Assembly (NCBI GenBank): GCA_963402885.1
Contig: OY727097.1
Coordinates: 31,117,401-31,181,400 of the forward strand
From: Antedon bifida
Lineage: Eukaryota > Echinodermata > Crinoidea > Comatulida > Antedonidae
Reading direction: 5' to 3'
DNA: 64,000 bases
This document shows positions 11,484 to 23,310 of the stretch, one piece after another (the first letter of the stretch is position 1; each line of letters starts with the position of its first letter). Under the pieces are notes generated by a model, which saw nothing but the letters and a program-made list of their open reading frames with translations, made no database searches and was not told the origin of the DNA. Both the position numbers and the translations under genes were made by a program.

Positions 11484-13805
11484 TTTGTACAGTATTAGCT
11501 ACTCAAGTTTGTTTTGTTCCGGTCTTTAGGCTTATTGTATTGGTTTCTGAGAGGAATCTATCGCCGTTCATCTTATATGCAATAGTTTTGTTCCGGCAGA
11601 AGTTACGTTGTTTCAGCCTTGAGTATAATTCCCACCCGGAATCACTACTTAAAAAACATAAACAAGTAAGCAGCCCGCCTATTAACTGCGTTGGGATTGC
11701 GATATATCTCGTCTATATTCTGAAACGCCCTAATTGGACGGGCATTGACGTAAACAGAATAAAATTTGCATATTTATTCCGGAAGATGCAATACACCACT
11801 AGTAGTTCAATTAAACAAAAAAACAATGTTGCTACGATCGTCACGTTTTATTTTATTTTATACAGTGTATAATATCGTTAACCGAGAAAAGGAAGACATA
11901 TCTTTTCGGAAACGATTTATTGACACAATCTTGCCCTAGAAATAATTAATTCGAGAATATGATTATTTACTAAAAGAGCCATGTAACCGTGTCCCTAATC
12001 AAAACATTCTGTCTGTACGAATCTATCTAAATGCAGACGATAGCTGAATATCAAACAGCCAATGGAATTCCTTCAGACTACAGATGTTTAGAGAGCATGT
12101 TTGTTGCGCGCAAAATGACACTTGCTTTAAACTTAAACCTATAGCTAGGAGTGACTGACATCCCCTCACCCTAAAAAAGGCAACTTGATGACGTTAGCTC
12201 AATGTAATCAATTCCTCTATGGCTCAACCAGGGCTATAACTAAATATGAATTATATAAAACAAACCTCAAACATTTTTCTTTCATACTACATTCCACAAA
12301 AACTCATGCAGCGAGTTACAATGTACGCAAAACTTGCCAAAATGACGGACCACCAAGGTTATCAAAATATGTACGCGCACTTTCAGTATTTGCAATCTTC
12401 GGTGCGCATCTTAAAATAATTTTCTACGCATTGTATGTTAATATTTTAATAATGAAATAATAATATGAAGAACAATAAAATTAAAATCGATAACTAGGAA
12501 TTAATATTATTATTATTATAAATAGTATATAAGAAAACTATTTTTGGTGATTTAGGTCCAAAGTTCACCTTTAATATTCGTTTGGACTATGTTTAAGGAT
12601 ACTGTAGGCGTACGTCGCTTTGTTTATATCAGTATTACAAATGATTCAATTATCTTCTTTGTGTTTATTTTTAATTGCTACTTATCCGGGGTTTTCTTAA
12701 TGCCGTGGTAAACCTCATGGACAGTTAATGCGTAGGCCTACCTATTTTCGAGTATGTTCGCGTGTTCGTGTTCGGATCAGGAAACGTTTTCGAGGTTGTC
12801 AAAAAAACGTCACTTAAAATAATTAGGCAAGTGTGACCATAAGTTGTCTCAGTCGAAGCGCGACCTACTACGCATGTCTATTGAGTAATAAAGTAATTAT
12901 GCGCACGCTCATAAACATTACGAGTATACGCAGTGTGACCTTTGTAAGCAAACTGTTGAAACATAAATACAAATTCAAAGATGAAACTAATGGGAAAATA
13001 TAATGTTGTTGGCAACATTAATTAAAATATAAAAGAGTCTGAACGCTAATGAAAAATACAGTTGCAGAAAAATGGAAAGGTTTTTAGAAACTATTTTTTC
13101 ATCATGATCATAAACGGTATGTGTTAATTATGATATAATAGTGCATAGTACTTATGCAATTATAAGTTCAAACTTTCTAGGGCATGCGTCTATATTTTTA
13201 CGAAATATTGTAAAAAAAATAAACCAATAAAACTTTTGTCTGTATTTAATTTTTCCGTTGGCATATAAATCCAAAAATAATCATTCTAGGTCCTCCCACG
13301 TGTTATGCTACTATTGTGACGTCATTAATAAATATCCCACGCGACCATTTTGAGAAACAACGACATTGATATTAAAAACTATATTTAAATGATTTTAGTT
13401 ACTTTTACGCGTTTCACAATGCACCACTCTGCTGGAGTCCAACAGTAGAAATTCGTTTCGACTCATCAGCTACGTGGCACGTCGTGAAAAGAAAAGGTAG
13501 CATTTCTATAAAAAAAAAAGAGAGAGAAGACTAGACATACAGAAGACACTCAATTCAAGTCATATAAACGCGTCAGTAGTTTGACTTACGTAATCTTCCG
13601 CTCCGCCCGACATATCGGGAAACTAGTAAAAAAGACCAACTACAAAACAAAACATCTTTATAAATAATCTTCGTCCTTAACCTTAAATAACTATTATACA
13701 AGAAGATCCTGAACAATGCCGCAATCAACTTCCGATCGCGTGTTAATATAATATATAGGATTATGTTTAGGTTCAATAAGGTTGATCACAAATAGCGTGC
13801 GCGAC

Positions 13806-13911
13806 GCATGATGGGAAGGATTGGGGAGCAAACATCACGACGCGCACGTACGTGATTTGTCGTTTGTACGTACACGTCATGACGTTTGCTCCCAAACCCT
13901 TCCCATCATGC
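13806..13911. repeat. GC-rich imperfect hairpin (106 bp)
   Basis: GCATGATGGGAAGG at the left faces CCTTCCCATCATGC at the right; inner parts (GGGAGCAAAC / GTTTGCTCCC, then ACGTACGT) also pair. Probably a short inverted-repeat element. Confidence 0.8.
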
Positions 13912-14760
13912 ATTGTGCAATGACGTTCCTTGCGAAATCAAGCTATTTTGCGATAAACCTTATGTATACTTTACTTAAGACTAGAAGGACATTTCGACAA
14001 ACTTCCGCGCGTAAACGCAGCGCACAAAGAAAGTTGATCCGGATTGTTGTTGATAAGAACCGGGCTTTAGTGTTAACTCGTTACGTCGATTTCAAAGCTT
14101 TTAAGTATCGTGAATTGCAATAAAGTTAAGAATTAGGCCGATTAGTTGGCGAACTTTCTCAGTTTGTCATTACGTAACCTTGAGTTAATGTTCAAACACA
14201 TTCAGGGGAATCCCATCAGTAACAGCATTACCATCAAATTAAGAACAAGATTGTCTCTTTGAAAGGGCTCGACCGCTGGCACGTCTGTTTACATTCATCT
14301 GACAGACTTAATAATGTTAAGATACAACAAATCCAGGTCTAGTGTGCATCCGAGTTCGTTAGCCTACAAGATGAAGCTACTAATGTAGTATTAATGTTCG
14401 TCCTAATGACTACATGTCAGGCAATTCACTGGCCTACATTGCACAAGTGTGAACACACGCTTAGTACAATGCTGTTGCTTGGATGAGAATAGCAGGTATT
14501 TTTGGAACTTTTACTTATAGAAGTGGCCATAGGTTTGAACGTGTGTCTTCAATAAATGTCAAACCAGCAAAAGTTACCCAAAGTCAGAATGATGACGCAA
14601 TGTTCTTCTTCAATGTATTTTCTTTGAGATATATCCGTTATTTTTCAGACTACAAATAAAACTCATTATTGATGCTTCCTACTCTAAATATTGCGCGCTG
14701 CATTAATATGAGCACTTCGTCCCTGCTTAAAATATTGCGATATTTATTATTTCCATTGTT

Positions 14761-14975
14761 GTAAATATTTCAGTGTTGCGGCATTTATTGTTTTCACTGT
14801 TTTAAATATTGCAGTGTTGCGGCATTTATTGTTTTCATTGTTTTAAATATTACAGTGTTGCGGCATTTAATATTTTCCTTGTTTTAAATATTACAGCGTT
14901 GCGGCATTTATTATTTTCTCTGTTTTAAATATTGTAATATTGCGGCATTTATTGCAGTGTTGCGGCATTTATTAT
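14761..14975. repeat. Tandem repeat with GTTGCGGCATTTATT core
   Basis: About five to six diverged units of about 40 bp, each with GTTGCGGCATTTATT and TTTTAAATATT. Non-coding intergenic minisatellite; the last units are shortened. Confidence 0.85.
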
Positions 14976-15486
14976 TGTTCATGTACATCATTTGATAAAA
15001 TAAATTGGTGTAGGCTATTGCATTAGGCCTATTATAAACAAATTCAATTATGAACAATATTATTGCATCAAAAATCATTTCTTTGCGATCATTAAGTTAC
15101 TGAAGATTGTTTAATGAATTGGACAGGCATTGTACTAATGGTGAAAGCCATGTGGTCCATGATCATCCGCAGCCGGCCACAAAAAGTGAAGAACATGTAG
15201 GCCCATTCAATGCGCACGTAGGCCTAAATCATACCACTGACGAATGCATTATTCGTATATCTGTAGTCTTGTTAATTTTTTTTTCGAATTGGGTTCAATG
15301 ACTACGCGGACGTTTTTTAGATTAATTACTGTAATTAACGTCTGTACATTAGGCTATCATAAGGTTGTTTATAATATAAAATGGCTATCACTTCCTGCGC
15401 TGACTTCTTGTGTTTGAAAAAAAAAAACACCTCGGATATTCGCAAGCCTTGTGGTGGTGGGTATAACAGACTAACGATTCAAACGA

Positions 15487-15616
15487 AAGCTCTGTCTACA
15501 CTATCAAACTAAATGTGATGTGCTTAAATATGGTAGTGGTATGACATCATCCTGTCAATATGGGCATATATCACATTTTTTTTGGTCATAAAGTTTGATA
15601 TAGTGTAGACAGAACC
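15487..15616. mobile_element. MITE family 1 copy
   Basis: Both inverted ends are present (AGCTCTGTCTACACTATCAA and its complement), with the internal GATGTGC / ATATCACA core. Intergenic. Confidence 0.85.
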
Positions 15617-16117
15617 TAACTCTTCAATAACGACCGATGTATAACACGAGACAACCTACGCTCTACACAAACGTGTCTAAATGTCATTATTACCACGTGA
15701 CATTTCCTCATTATTTTCCCGGTCGGTTAGTTGTGATGTGTATTCTGACGCGCATGCTCAGTGTCACAAGTTAGGCCTTAAACCCTTACCATGCATACAA
15801 AAAAATGTGATTACATTAAAACTGAACAAAAATTAATAGGTAATAACCACAAGGATATGCACAAAAATAACCATTATAGTCTAGTTTTGTTTTGAACATT
15901 CAACGATGTCAACTCAGTGTAGGTCCGGTCCGTGATAGGAAATCTAAAGGTTTATGATGACATAGGCCTATAATTAAATGCAAACAGTAGGCCTAATGTT
16001 TATATTGGTAATAAAGGATATATTGATTCCTATGAGGTTTACATAACTCATGTACAACAACACAAAGGGACCAAAGTGGTAAGAATAAATCAAGAAAACA
16101 ATTACATTCAATGACCT

Positions 16118-16371
16118 AAAGCGTGGTTCCCACTAGAACGCAACGCAGCGACGTATCGACGCAAAGTGATGTATTGCGTAAATAAAGCTTGGTTCTCACT
16201 AGCGACGCAACGTAACGCAATCTACGCAACGTAAGAAAATGCCCTTCCAATCATTGCGTTTGCCCCCGCGTTTGCAGCACTGTTGCGTCGTCAGTTACCA
16301 CTTGTAATTACGCAATACAGCACTTTGCGTCAATACGTCGCTGCGTTGCGTTCTAGTGGGAACCACGCTTA
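16118..16371. mobile_element. MITE family 2 copy (best preserved)
   Basis: Terminal inverted repeats of about 35 bp (TAAAGCGTGGTTCCCACTAG and its complement) flank a core rich in ACGCAACG / CGTTGCG inverted repeats. No coding capacity. The copy at 4080-4285 shares the ends and the core. Confidence 0.88.
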
Positions 16372-17153
16372 AGCCACATTAACGATGACATGATAGATGC
16401 GTATTGCGGTCTTATCAACTGTGGTTTAGAATACTAAATTACTCAATCTTACTTCAATTTTATCAGCAATTTATTCAGAATTTCTCTACTATTTTTTACT
16501 CTGCTTTATCGGTGTAGGCCAAGGCCTACATTCTAATTTTTTAAAATCTAAATACAATTTTAATTTTATGACTTGGCCATCTTTTTACGAGGGTTGTATA
16601 CAAGATCATTTTGCCTTATTACCTTATTACCATTAATTTACTTTTCAAAACACTTTTTGAACTGTTACATATTTAATTGCTGTGAATAATATTACTATAT
16701 TACATTTTGTGATTTTGACAAAAGTATGGATCCGTACAGTACCAAGAACAGCGCCCCCGTGTTTAAACTACCACAATGATGAGGTGACTTCAGTTTCCGC
16801 CGCTCCTCTACTTTTCTTTGTCGGAAGGACTTGGTTTCCGACGACGACAGGGACTTGGCAATAAGTTACATGAATCCAATTCCAGCGTAACCATTACGCG
16901 GAGAAAATAAATAAAAACTTCATTACAATGTAGACCAGCATTCTCGAGTTTGTTAACCATCAACACTGATTATCGTTTGATGTTTGTTCATGTACTGTAA
17001 ACATAGCATTTTCCTTTTTCTTAAAGCCCGTTTTCACTGATGCATTCGTGCAAATATCAGAACCGATTTCCGCGAATTCGCCATAGTGGAAAAGCACGTT
17101 ACTTTACATGCTAATTTCATGCATTATTTTCTATTTATATTCTAAAGCTCAGT

Positions 17154-17301
17154 CTACACTATATCAAACTATTTTGACAAAAAAGTTATGTGTTCAAATA
17201 TGGTAGAGATATGCCTAAATATGCTAGTGATATGACATCACCATGTCTATATACATCACATTTTGTTGTCACATAAAGTTTGATAATATAGACAGAGCTT
17301 A
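17154..17301. mobile_element. MITE family 1 copy
   Basis: Complete copy with both inverted ends, about 550 bp upstream of the VEGF-like gene start. Confidence 0.85.
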
Positions 17302-17846
17302 AGCGTATGATACTTATACGCTAATCGTCTTTTATGTGTCCTTCGGTCACCGACAAAATTATTACAAAATTCATAAGGCTATATGACCATATATAGAAAA
17401 CGGAAGAAAGTTATCGATTGTGGTCTTCATCATTCGGTCATGGTCAAAGCCTACCCACCCTCCAATCAAATTGATTGCGTTGCGCGTGCGTAATTGAGTT
17501 GCGTCCTAGGGAGAACCAATGAATGAATCGCTAATACATCTGAAAACCACCAGCCTCTCTTTGGATTTCAAAGCGAGGAAGTGAATCAAGCTACTTTGAA
17601 TGTCGCGGTTTTGGAACATGCCGCAAACGATCCTTCTGCAGGATTCACCAGATGTATAACTTCCTCTCACCGGACCTGAATGAAATCGGAAGCCTTAAAT
17701 ATGGGATCATATTAACATTCAGGTCTCTTAAAGTACTGTAGTTAAATAGAAATCGTCTTGCTCCATCGTTTTTATTACGATCGGAGATCTTTTGATACAT
17801 TATCAATAAAATTGTTCGGTCGCTCAAAAATATTGGATTAGTAAAG

Positions 17847-20535
17847 ATGTTCAAGATATTTATAGCAATCTTCGTGTTCCTCGGAACTGTTCTATGCAGT
17901 CCTATTCAAGAAGATGACATCATGTTGCCAACCGTAAGTTACAGTTTATGTTTTTGTGACACTTTAATAATCTTCTTGAGAGACAGATTAATACAAGAAG
18001 CCTATTGAAAATATTGTTTTCTGTTCGAATTATGGTAAATCAGGGAAGAGTTAAATTACTTGTAATTAATTGTAATTTAACTCTTCTCTGGGTAAATCAA
18101 GTTGATTTTAGAGTTAACCAATCCAACCGATCGAACGACAACGCACAGCTAAGTACACAACTAAATTTTGCTGGTTGCTGCACAACATTCTCAGATATAC
18201 TGCGCGCGATGATAATGCATTTCTTTCCTCCAAAATTGTATCGTCCGATCCTCTGTACTACATTATATATCAAAGAATGTTATGCACACCATTGAGGTTC
18301 CTCGTAACGCATATATGTTACTCACGAGTATGTATCGACTAGCCTAGATATCTGGGTTCAATTGATAATCGATAATTGATCAAATCAGTTATTCATTGAA
18401 CCATGAACACTTGAACTTACTTTATATGCGATCCAATATTTAGATACGGGTACGAGTTGGCAAAAAGCGGCTGACTTTTGAAATATGCCCAATAGGAAAC
18501 TGAAGCTGTCGGTATAGCTGAAGAATTAGAACAATAGCCGGTTATCTAGGTTATCGCTAAGATAGTGTTTTTATAGAACCATTATAGTGTAATTTGATCA
18601 AAGGTATTAAGAAGATATGAAACGGCAAGTTTCCGAAAAACATGCTGACAAATTCGTTATCCTTATACTTACTTAGTCCGGGACATACCCGAACTTATAT
18701 TACTATAGATTCCTCTATAACTTTCTATCTGCCATTGTGAGAGCCAGTTCATCTCTCTGCATACCACCAGTATCAATGTATGTGAGTGCTAGTATTCCTT
18801 GTTTTGCAAGCCCATGTTGGCTGCCACAAAATCTGTAAAGATTCTTATTATTATCTTCTTCTTATCATTATACAACTTCACAAGTACAAATAACGATGAC
18901 ATTCTTGCATCTTCCTCCGATGAATGATACCATTGTTTCTCTTTGTAGGAACCAGACATCGCTGATGAAGCAACAATTTCACATCACAAAGGTATGTACA
19001 GTATTCAGATAATAATAAAGTTCTTTGTTTTCCTTGATGAATACAATCAAATGTAGTTCTTTCCTTTTTTCAAGCTTTAAAAGATCTGTATTCAAGAATA
19101 GAAAGAACCCAATGCGGTAGACCTCTAGAAAAAGTCGTCAACATTTCTTTGTTTTCCTTGACGAATGAAATCATTTTAGTTATTTTCTTTTTTTCCAAGC
19201 TTTAAAAGATTTGTATTCAAGAATAGAAAGAACCAAGTGCGGTAGACCTCGAGAAAAAGTCGTCAACATTTATAAGGAGCTTGGAGTCGTAAGAGAATTT
19301 GGCTACAGCATCTACCCTGAATGCGAAGTGGTACAAAGGTGTCAAGGCAGTGGGTGCTGTGGTAGTGAAATATCAGAGTGTGTCGCAGTAGAAAAAAGAA
19401 ACCTCACTATCATGGTAAAGTGTCTAATAACAATTTTATAGAAAAATGTTAAAGTTACAATTATGATTTTTTAATCAAAAAAAGTAGGTAACTAGGATTT
19501 TCACAAATCGAAATGGAAAACAAATAAAAACGCCCATAAAATCGTAGAAGTGATTCAACTTATTTTCTTCTGTTCTATGACGTCACTGTCATTATAGAAT
19601 AATAAACATTATAAAGGTTTCTTTTCTACCAGATTTTAACCAATTTGGATAATCCAAACGAACCGCCAAGTTTCCAGAATATCAATATATCAACTGATAC
19701 GAAATGCGCATGTCAGGAATCGATGCCATATCCCAAACTACAGTGCGCTGCGCACAAGAAACTCTCTAGAGGAATGTGTATGTGTCGTCATCCATGTGCG
19801 GCGCCCTTTATACAGAATCCAGATACATGTGAATGCTCGTGTAAACAGGATGTTGACGAGAAAAGATGTGATAGGATATTGTCAGGTGAAAGATACATGG
19901 GAGGCAGTCACTGCAAGTAAGATCTTCTACCTCCTCTTTGTCCGTTTCATTTCAGTTATCCAACCAAGGAAATCTAACAGGACGCTGAGCTCGCCTATCC
20001 AAGATAGGAACTCGTAACAACCCTTTGATCGTATGTCTGGCTGCGACAAAATGCGAAAACTACTGTACTATGTACACATTCTCCGCGGTGTGTGAAACTG
20101 ACCGTATAAATAAATAAATAAATCATTTGATCTCCAGTGCAGAGTTCAGCATCCTGTTGTTAGATTTCCTTATCCAACATAATATGGGCAGGTCATGAAA
20201 ATTGAGTTGCTCCGCCAATGTTTTGGCGGCCTCACAACAATAGACATACTTCCTTATCTCTCAATGTGTCTTCCTGTGTTGTTGTGATGTCGATATAGTT
20301 GTTACTTAACATTTCTTGTACCATTAGTTCTCAAGTGGAAATAAAAATCTCTACTTTTCGTGGCATTCGAGTGACGAAATGTCCACTGCAAAAAAATATT
20401 TTACTAGTTGTTCAAACTTTAAAATCTTGCTTACTTCTCCTCAGATGCGTTCAAGATGGCATGTGCCAACCAATTCGTTGCAATGAGGGTTTGAAATTCA
20501 ACTATAGATTATGCTTATGCGAAACAAAACACTGA
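17847..20535 (+). CDS. VEGF/PDGF-like secreted growth factor with VEGF-C-type tail
   Basis: Five exons, 17847-17933, 18949-18991, 19200-19414, 19633-19916 and 20445-20535, give 239 residues. Residues 1-17 are a signal peptide (MFKIFIAIFVFLGTVLC). Exon 3 carries the cystine-knot domain: KCGRPREKVV, then YPECEVVQRC, a GSGCC in place of the usual GCC, then SEC. Exons 4-5 are cysteine-rich with CACQE, CMCRHPC and CECSC spaced like the silk-homology (BR3P) tail of VEGF-C/D. Members act as secreted dimers on VEGFR/PDGFR kinases. The exon-4 donor is cut from a TGCAAGTAA: without splicing the protein would stop at once, so intron retention gives a form 30 residues shorter. A partial copy of exon 3 with its acceptor lies immediately upstream of the real one. 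VEGF versus PDGF naming is not resolved. Confidence 0.9.
18043..18092. repeat. Short perfect inverted repeat in intron 1
   Basis: AGAGTTAAATTAC and GTAATTTAACTCT face each other across about 12 bases in intron 1 of the VEGF-like gene. Possibly the remnant of a small inverted-repeat transposon. Confidence 0.8.
19021..19269 (+). repeat. 124-bp tandem duplication of an intron end plus the start of exon 3
   Basis: Two copies with a 124-base period. Each has the polypyrimidine tract, the AAG acceptor and the first ~70 coding bases of VEGF-like exon 3. The upstream copy (exon part 19075-19142) has a few substitutions and runs into the duplicated intron instead of the rest of the exon. Confidence 0.9.
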
Positions 20536-21505
20536 GATGACAACGTGACAATTGCAGCTACACAAGATGATAATTTAACAAGGCCAACAGCCATTAAGTC
20601 GCGTGCTACAATGCATAGTGATACCGGACCGACAGACAGACCGACCGACCGACATAGTGAACTATAGAGTCGCGCCCACGCGACTAAAAATAAAGACGCC
20701 AAAAATACAAATATAAACGGACATAAAACAGAACGTTAGGTACTTCTTTATAGTACGGCTGTTTCATTAAAAAAAACGAGTTTACATTACGGAATAATAC
20801 GTTACAGTATTTTGGAACGCGTCATTTTGTTAAACGCGTCGCTAACGAATTCGATTGGCAAATGACGCACTGTGAGTAACCAGAGTAATACTGATGTAAT
20901 ACCCTGTTGTATAAACATATTTATTGTGTCTATTTAAAAATACAGTTAGTACCTTAATTATATTGTATTAAAGTAATGATAAAATAGTATTACTTAAGTA
21001 TTATTATTTATAGAAAAATATGACAAATAAATATCTGTCAGTTTTATTGTAACAAAGTTTTCTTGTTTTATTATATAATAATTATAATTATTAACACATA
21101 CAAATATCTATATATAAATACTACACCACCATATATACAAATATAAAATAAATAACTTATTTCTATGTAGGGGTCTAATATTATAAATATTATGACGTAG
21201 ATGATGTATGCATGTTTTACCAACTAGACTATACTGTAAATCACCAAATTCTAAAATATTAGGAGCTTTTCTCATTAAAAAAGTTAAGAAAATGTCATCT
21301 AAAAATCTGTATGATAAACTTGTTTGTGGTCAGACTCGAACTGGTAACCTCTGACTTACAAGATGACTACTTTCGCCACAAGACCACATATGATATCCTA
21401 ATGGTATAAGTAACAGGTCAATTAGTAGTGCAGTAGTATTAGTATAGGAGAGGGCGCTCTACTAGAGCTGGACAGGAAAGACTAAGCAACAAGTTTCTAA
21501 CAAAC
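20536..21505. other. Spacer between the VEGF-like gene and pirin (converging genes)
   Basis: Holds the 3' flank of the VEGF-like gene, with an AATAAA at 20689, and a segment with (GACC)n-type repeats at about 20625-20655 that also occurs inverted near 10320. The rest is very AT-rich with no supported gene. Confidence 0.6.
20689..20694 (+). terminator. Candidate polyadenylation signal of the VEGF-like gene
   Basis: AATAAA about 150 bases after the stop codon. Position is plausible; the cleavage site is not known. Confidence 0.4.
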
Positions 21506-23310
21506 CTAGAAGCGGCCACCAGATTTTGACTTCCAGTTGCGTGCTTTCTCAAAGCCATTGCGTGCATTGCGATAGTCATCGATAGCCTGTTGTAGCTCCT
21601 CCTCAGTGTTCATAACAAACGGTCCTAAAAAACAGAAAGAAAAAATCAAATTGATTTTAGAAGACTTTTGTCTGGGTCATCTTGTGCATGTCTTTCAGAT
21701 TTTCATTGCCTCATTCTTCAGATGAATATTATATCATTTTTTTAATGGTTACACTATCTTACCATGCTGCTTAATTGGTTCCCCTAACGGCTTACCAGCA
21801 ATCAGTACAAAACGACATTCAGTTTCATCCTACACAAAAAATATCTATTATTATCACAAGTTGCATAAGGAGGAATTTTGTGGATTTGGAGCATTATCCA
21901 TGTTTTTTTTTATCTTATACCTCAAGTATAGAATACTACAGTGTTTTGGAATATAATAGTATGGATATTTAGTACTCAGTATGGGATAGGCCTACTACAA
22001 GACATATTTATACATATTAATTTATATTACCTTATTTTCAATTGTGATATGGTCACCATCACTCAGAACAATAGTTTGATGGGCCTCCCCTTCTTTTACT
22101 TTATCTCCTTCTCCTAAATGAAAATTTAAGATTTTAGACTCATGTGTTGGATTGGAATTTACGTTTAAATATAACACTGTGTTACAATCACAACAACACT
22201 TGAGTGAGCTCATCAACGTTCATCAACAATAAGAGGAAACAAACTTACCAAATAAAGCCTTTCCAGTGAGTATGTATGCAAATGCAGTCCACCCTTTAGT
22301 TAAGTCTTGACGAACTTTGCCACCTTTCTGAATTCTGAAATCAAGGTATGTGGTTGGTGTACGAGTACGAACTTGCGACTGTGAATAATAAAATGTTATG
22401 CAATGTCGTTTTATTTTCAGGTTGGAAGAATGTTAAGCTGGGCAACATTTTTTTGACATTAATATCGATGAAACATTAATAAAATGAACATATATACCAA
22501 AATAAGCTACCTTCTTTCCCATTGACTCCCCAGCAATGACTTTTACCACGACACCATCCGCTTTCGCCACCGGGATATCCTTGCTTTTCAACTCCTGGTA
22601 TTGAGGCTCAACCATCTTGAATTCTTTGCTCAGATTCACCCACAACTGCAGAACATGTCCTCCTTCATCAGAGCCTGGCATCTCAGAATGTACGATACCT
22701 CTTCCTGCGGTCATCCACTGCAAATCTCCGGTACTAATGGTGCCAGAATGACCTGCAAAATCTTCATGAATTATTTGTCCTTTTAAAGCATATGTTACCT
22801 GTGACAAAAAAAAAAATTTTTTGTTTAAATTAATCAAATAAGTACAGATAATAACGAAGATTAGGCCTACCTGAAAAAAGGAAACAAAAATGACAAATAC
22901 CGTTTCAAATCCTCGGTGTGGGTGGTCAGGAAATCCTGCAGGCTTCTTCACCTTCCCTTCATCAAGTAGGAGGAAGGGGTCCAAATTGCGGAGCTAAAAA
23001 TAACAAAATAAATTTTATTTCAAATTTTTTTCTTTGCACCTTTACTTGCAGCTAAACTGTAATTTCAATAAATGATTAAAACTAAATTGTTTTACTGTTG
23101 GATTACCTCTCGGCTTCCAATACTGCGACGAACTCTGGCTCCCATACCTTCAGCTTGTTCTATGCTAAGCACGTTCTTAATTATATGGCGCGCCATTGTC
23201 CGATTTGCTATCGAGAACTGAGGCTGCACAGCTGATGGTGGTATAAGAATATTTTCACTTGTGCTTGCAGTATTGACGAGTAAAATCAGATGAGCAAAAA
23301 ATATTAACAT
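21506..23310 (-). CDS. PIR: Pirin (cupin-fold iron-binding nuclear protein)
   Basis: Seven exons, 23107-23310, 22901-22993, 22511-22798, 22249-22378, 22031-22113, 21763-21829 and 21506-21624, give 327 residues. Pirin is a bicupin Fe(II) protein known as a transcription co-regulator of NF-kB in vertebrates. The metal ligands are seen as the two His of FPDHPHRGFET (about residues 92 and 94) and the His and Glu of GRGIVHSEMP (about 136 and 138). LQLWVNL, MVEPQYQELKS and GPFVMNTEEE are further family blocks. Compared with the usual ~290 residues, the N-terminus has about 38 extra residues beginning MLIFFAHLILLVNT, which resemble a signal peptide or membrane anchor. The true start may be the internal MARHIIKNVLS, which matches family length better, or the extension may come from an exon misread. 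Confidence 0.95.

Larger units (their letters stand above)
11484..17846. other. 6.4-kb gene-free interval between FGF and VEGF-like genes
   Basis: No supported exon is seen. The interval contains a 106-bp hairpin (13806-13911), a tandem repeat (14761-14975), MITE copies (15487-15616, 16118-16371, 17154-17301) and several TAGGCCTA palindromes. Open frames here lack splice context or family similarity. Regulatory DNA of two developmental ligand genes could lie here, but none is demonstrable. Confidence 0.55.

Noticed and set aside
11474-11872. 132-codon open frame on the plus strand
   Set aside because: Antisense to the FGF start region, no recognisable domain, no splice context; chance frame.
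12185-12460. 91-codon open frame
   Set aside because: No homology or splice sites; composition like the surrounding DNA.
13821-14123. 100-codon open frame
   Set aside because: Begins inside a hairpin repeat and encodes no recognisable domain.
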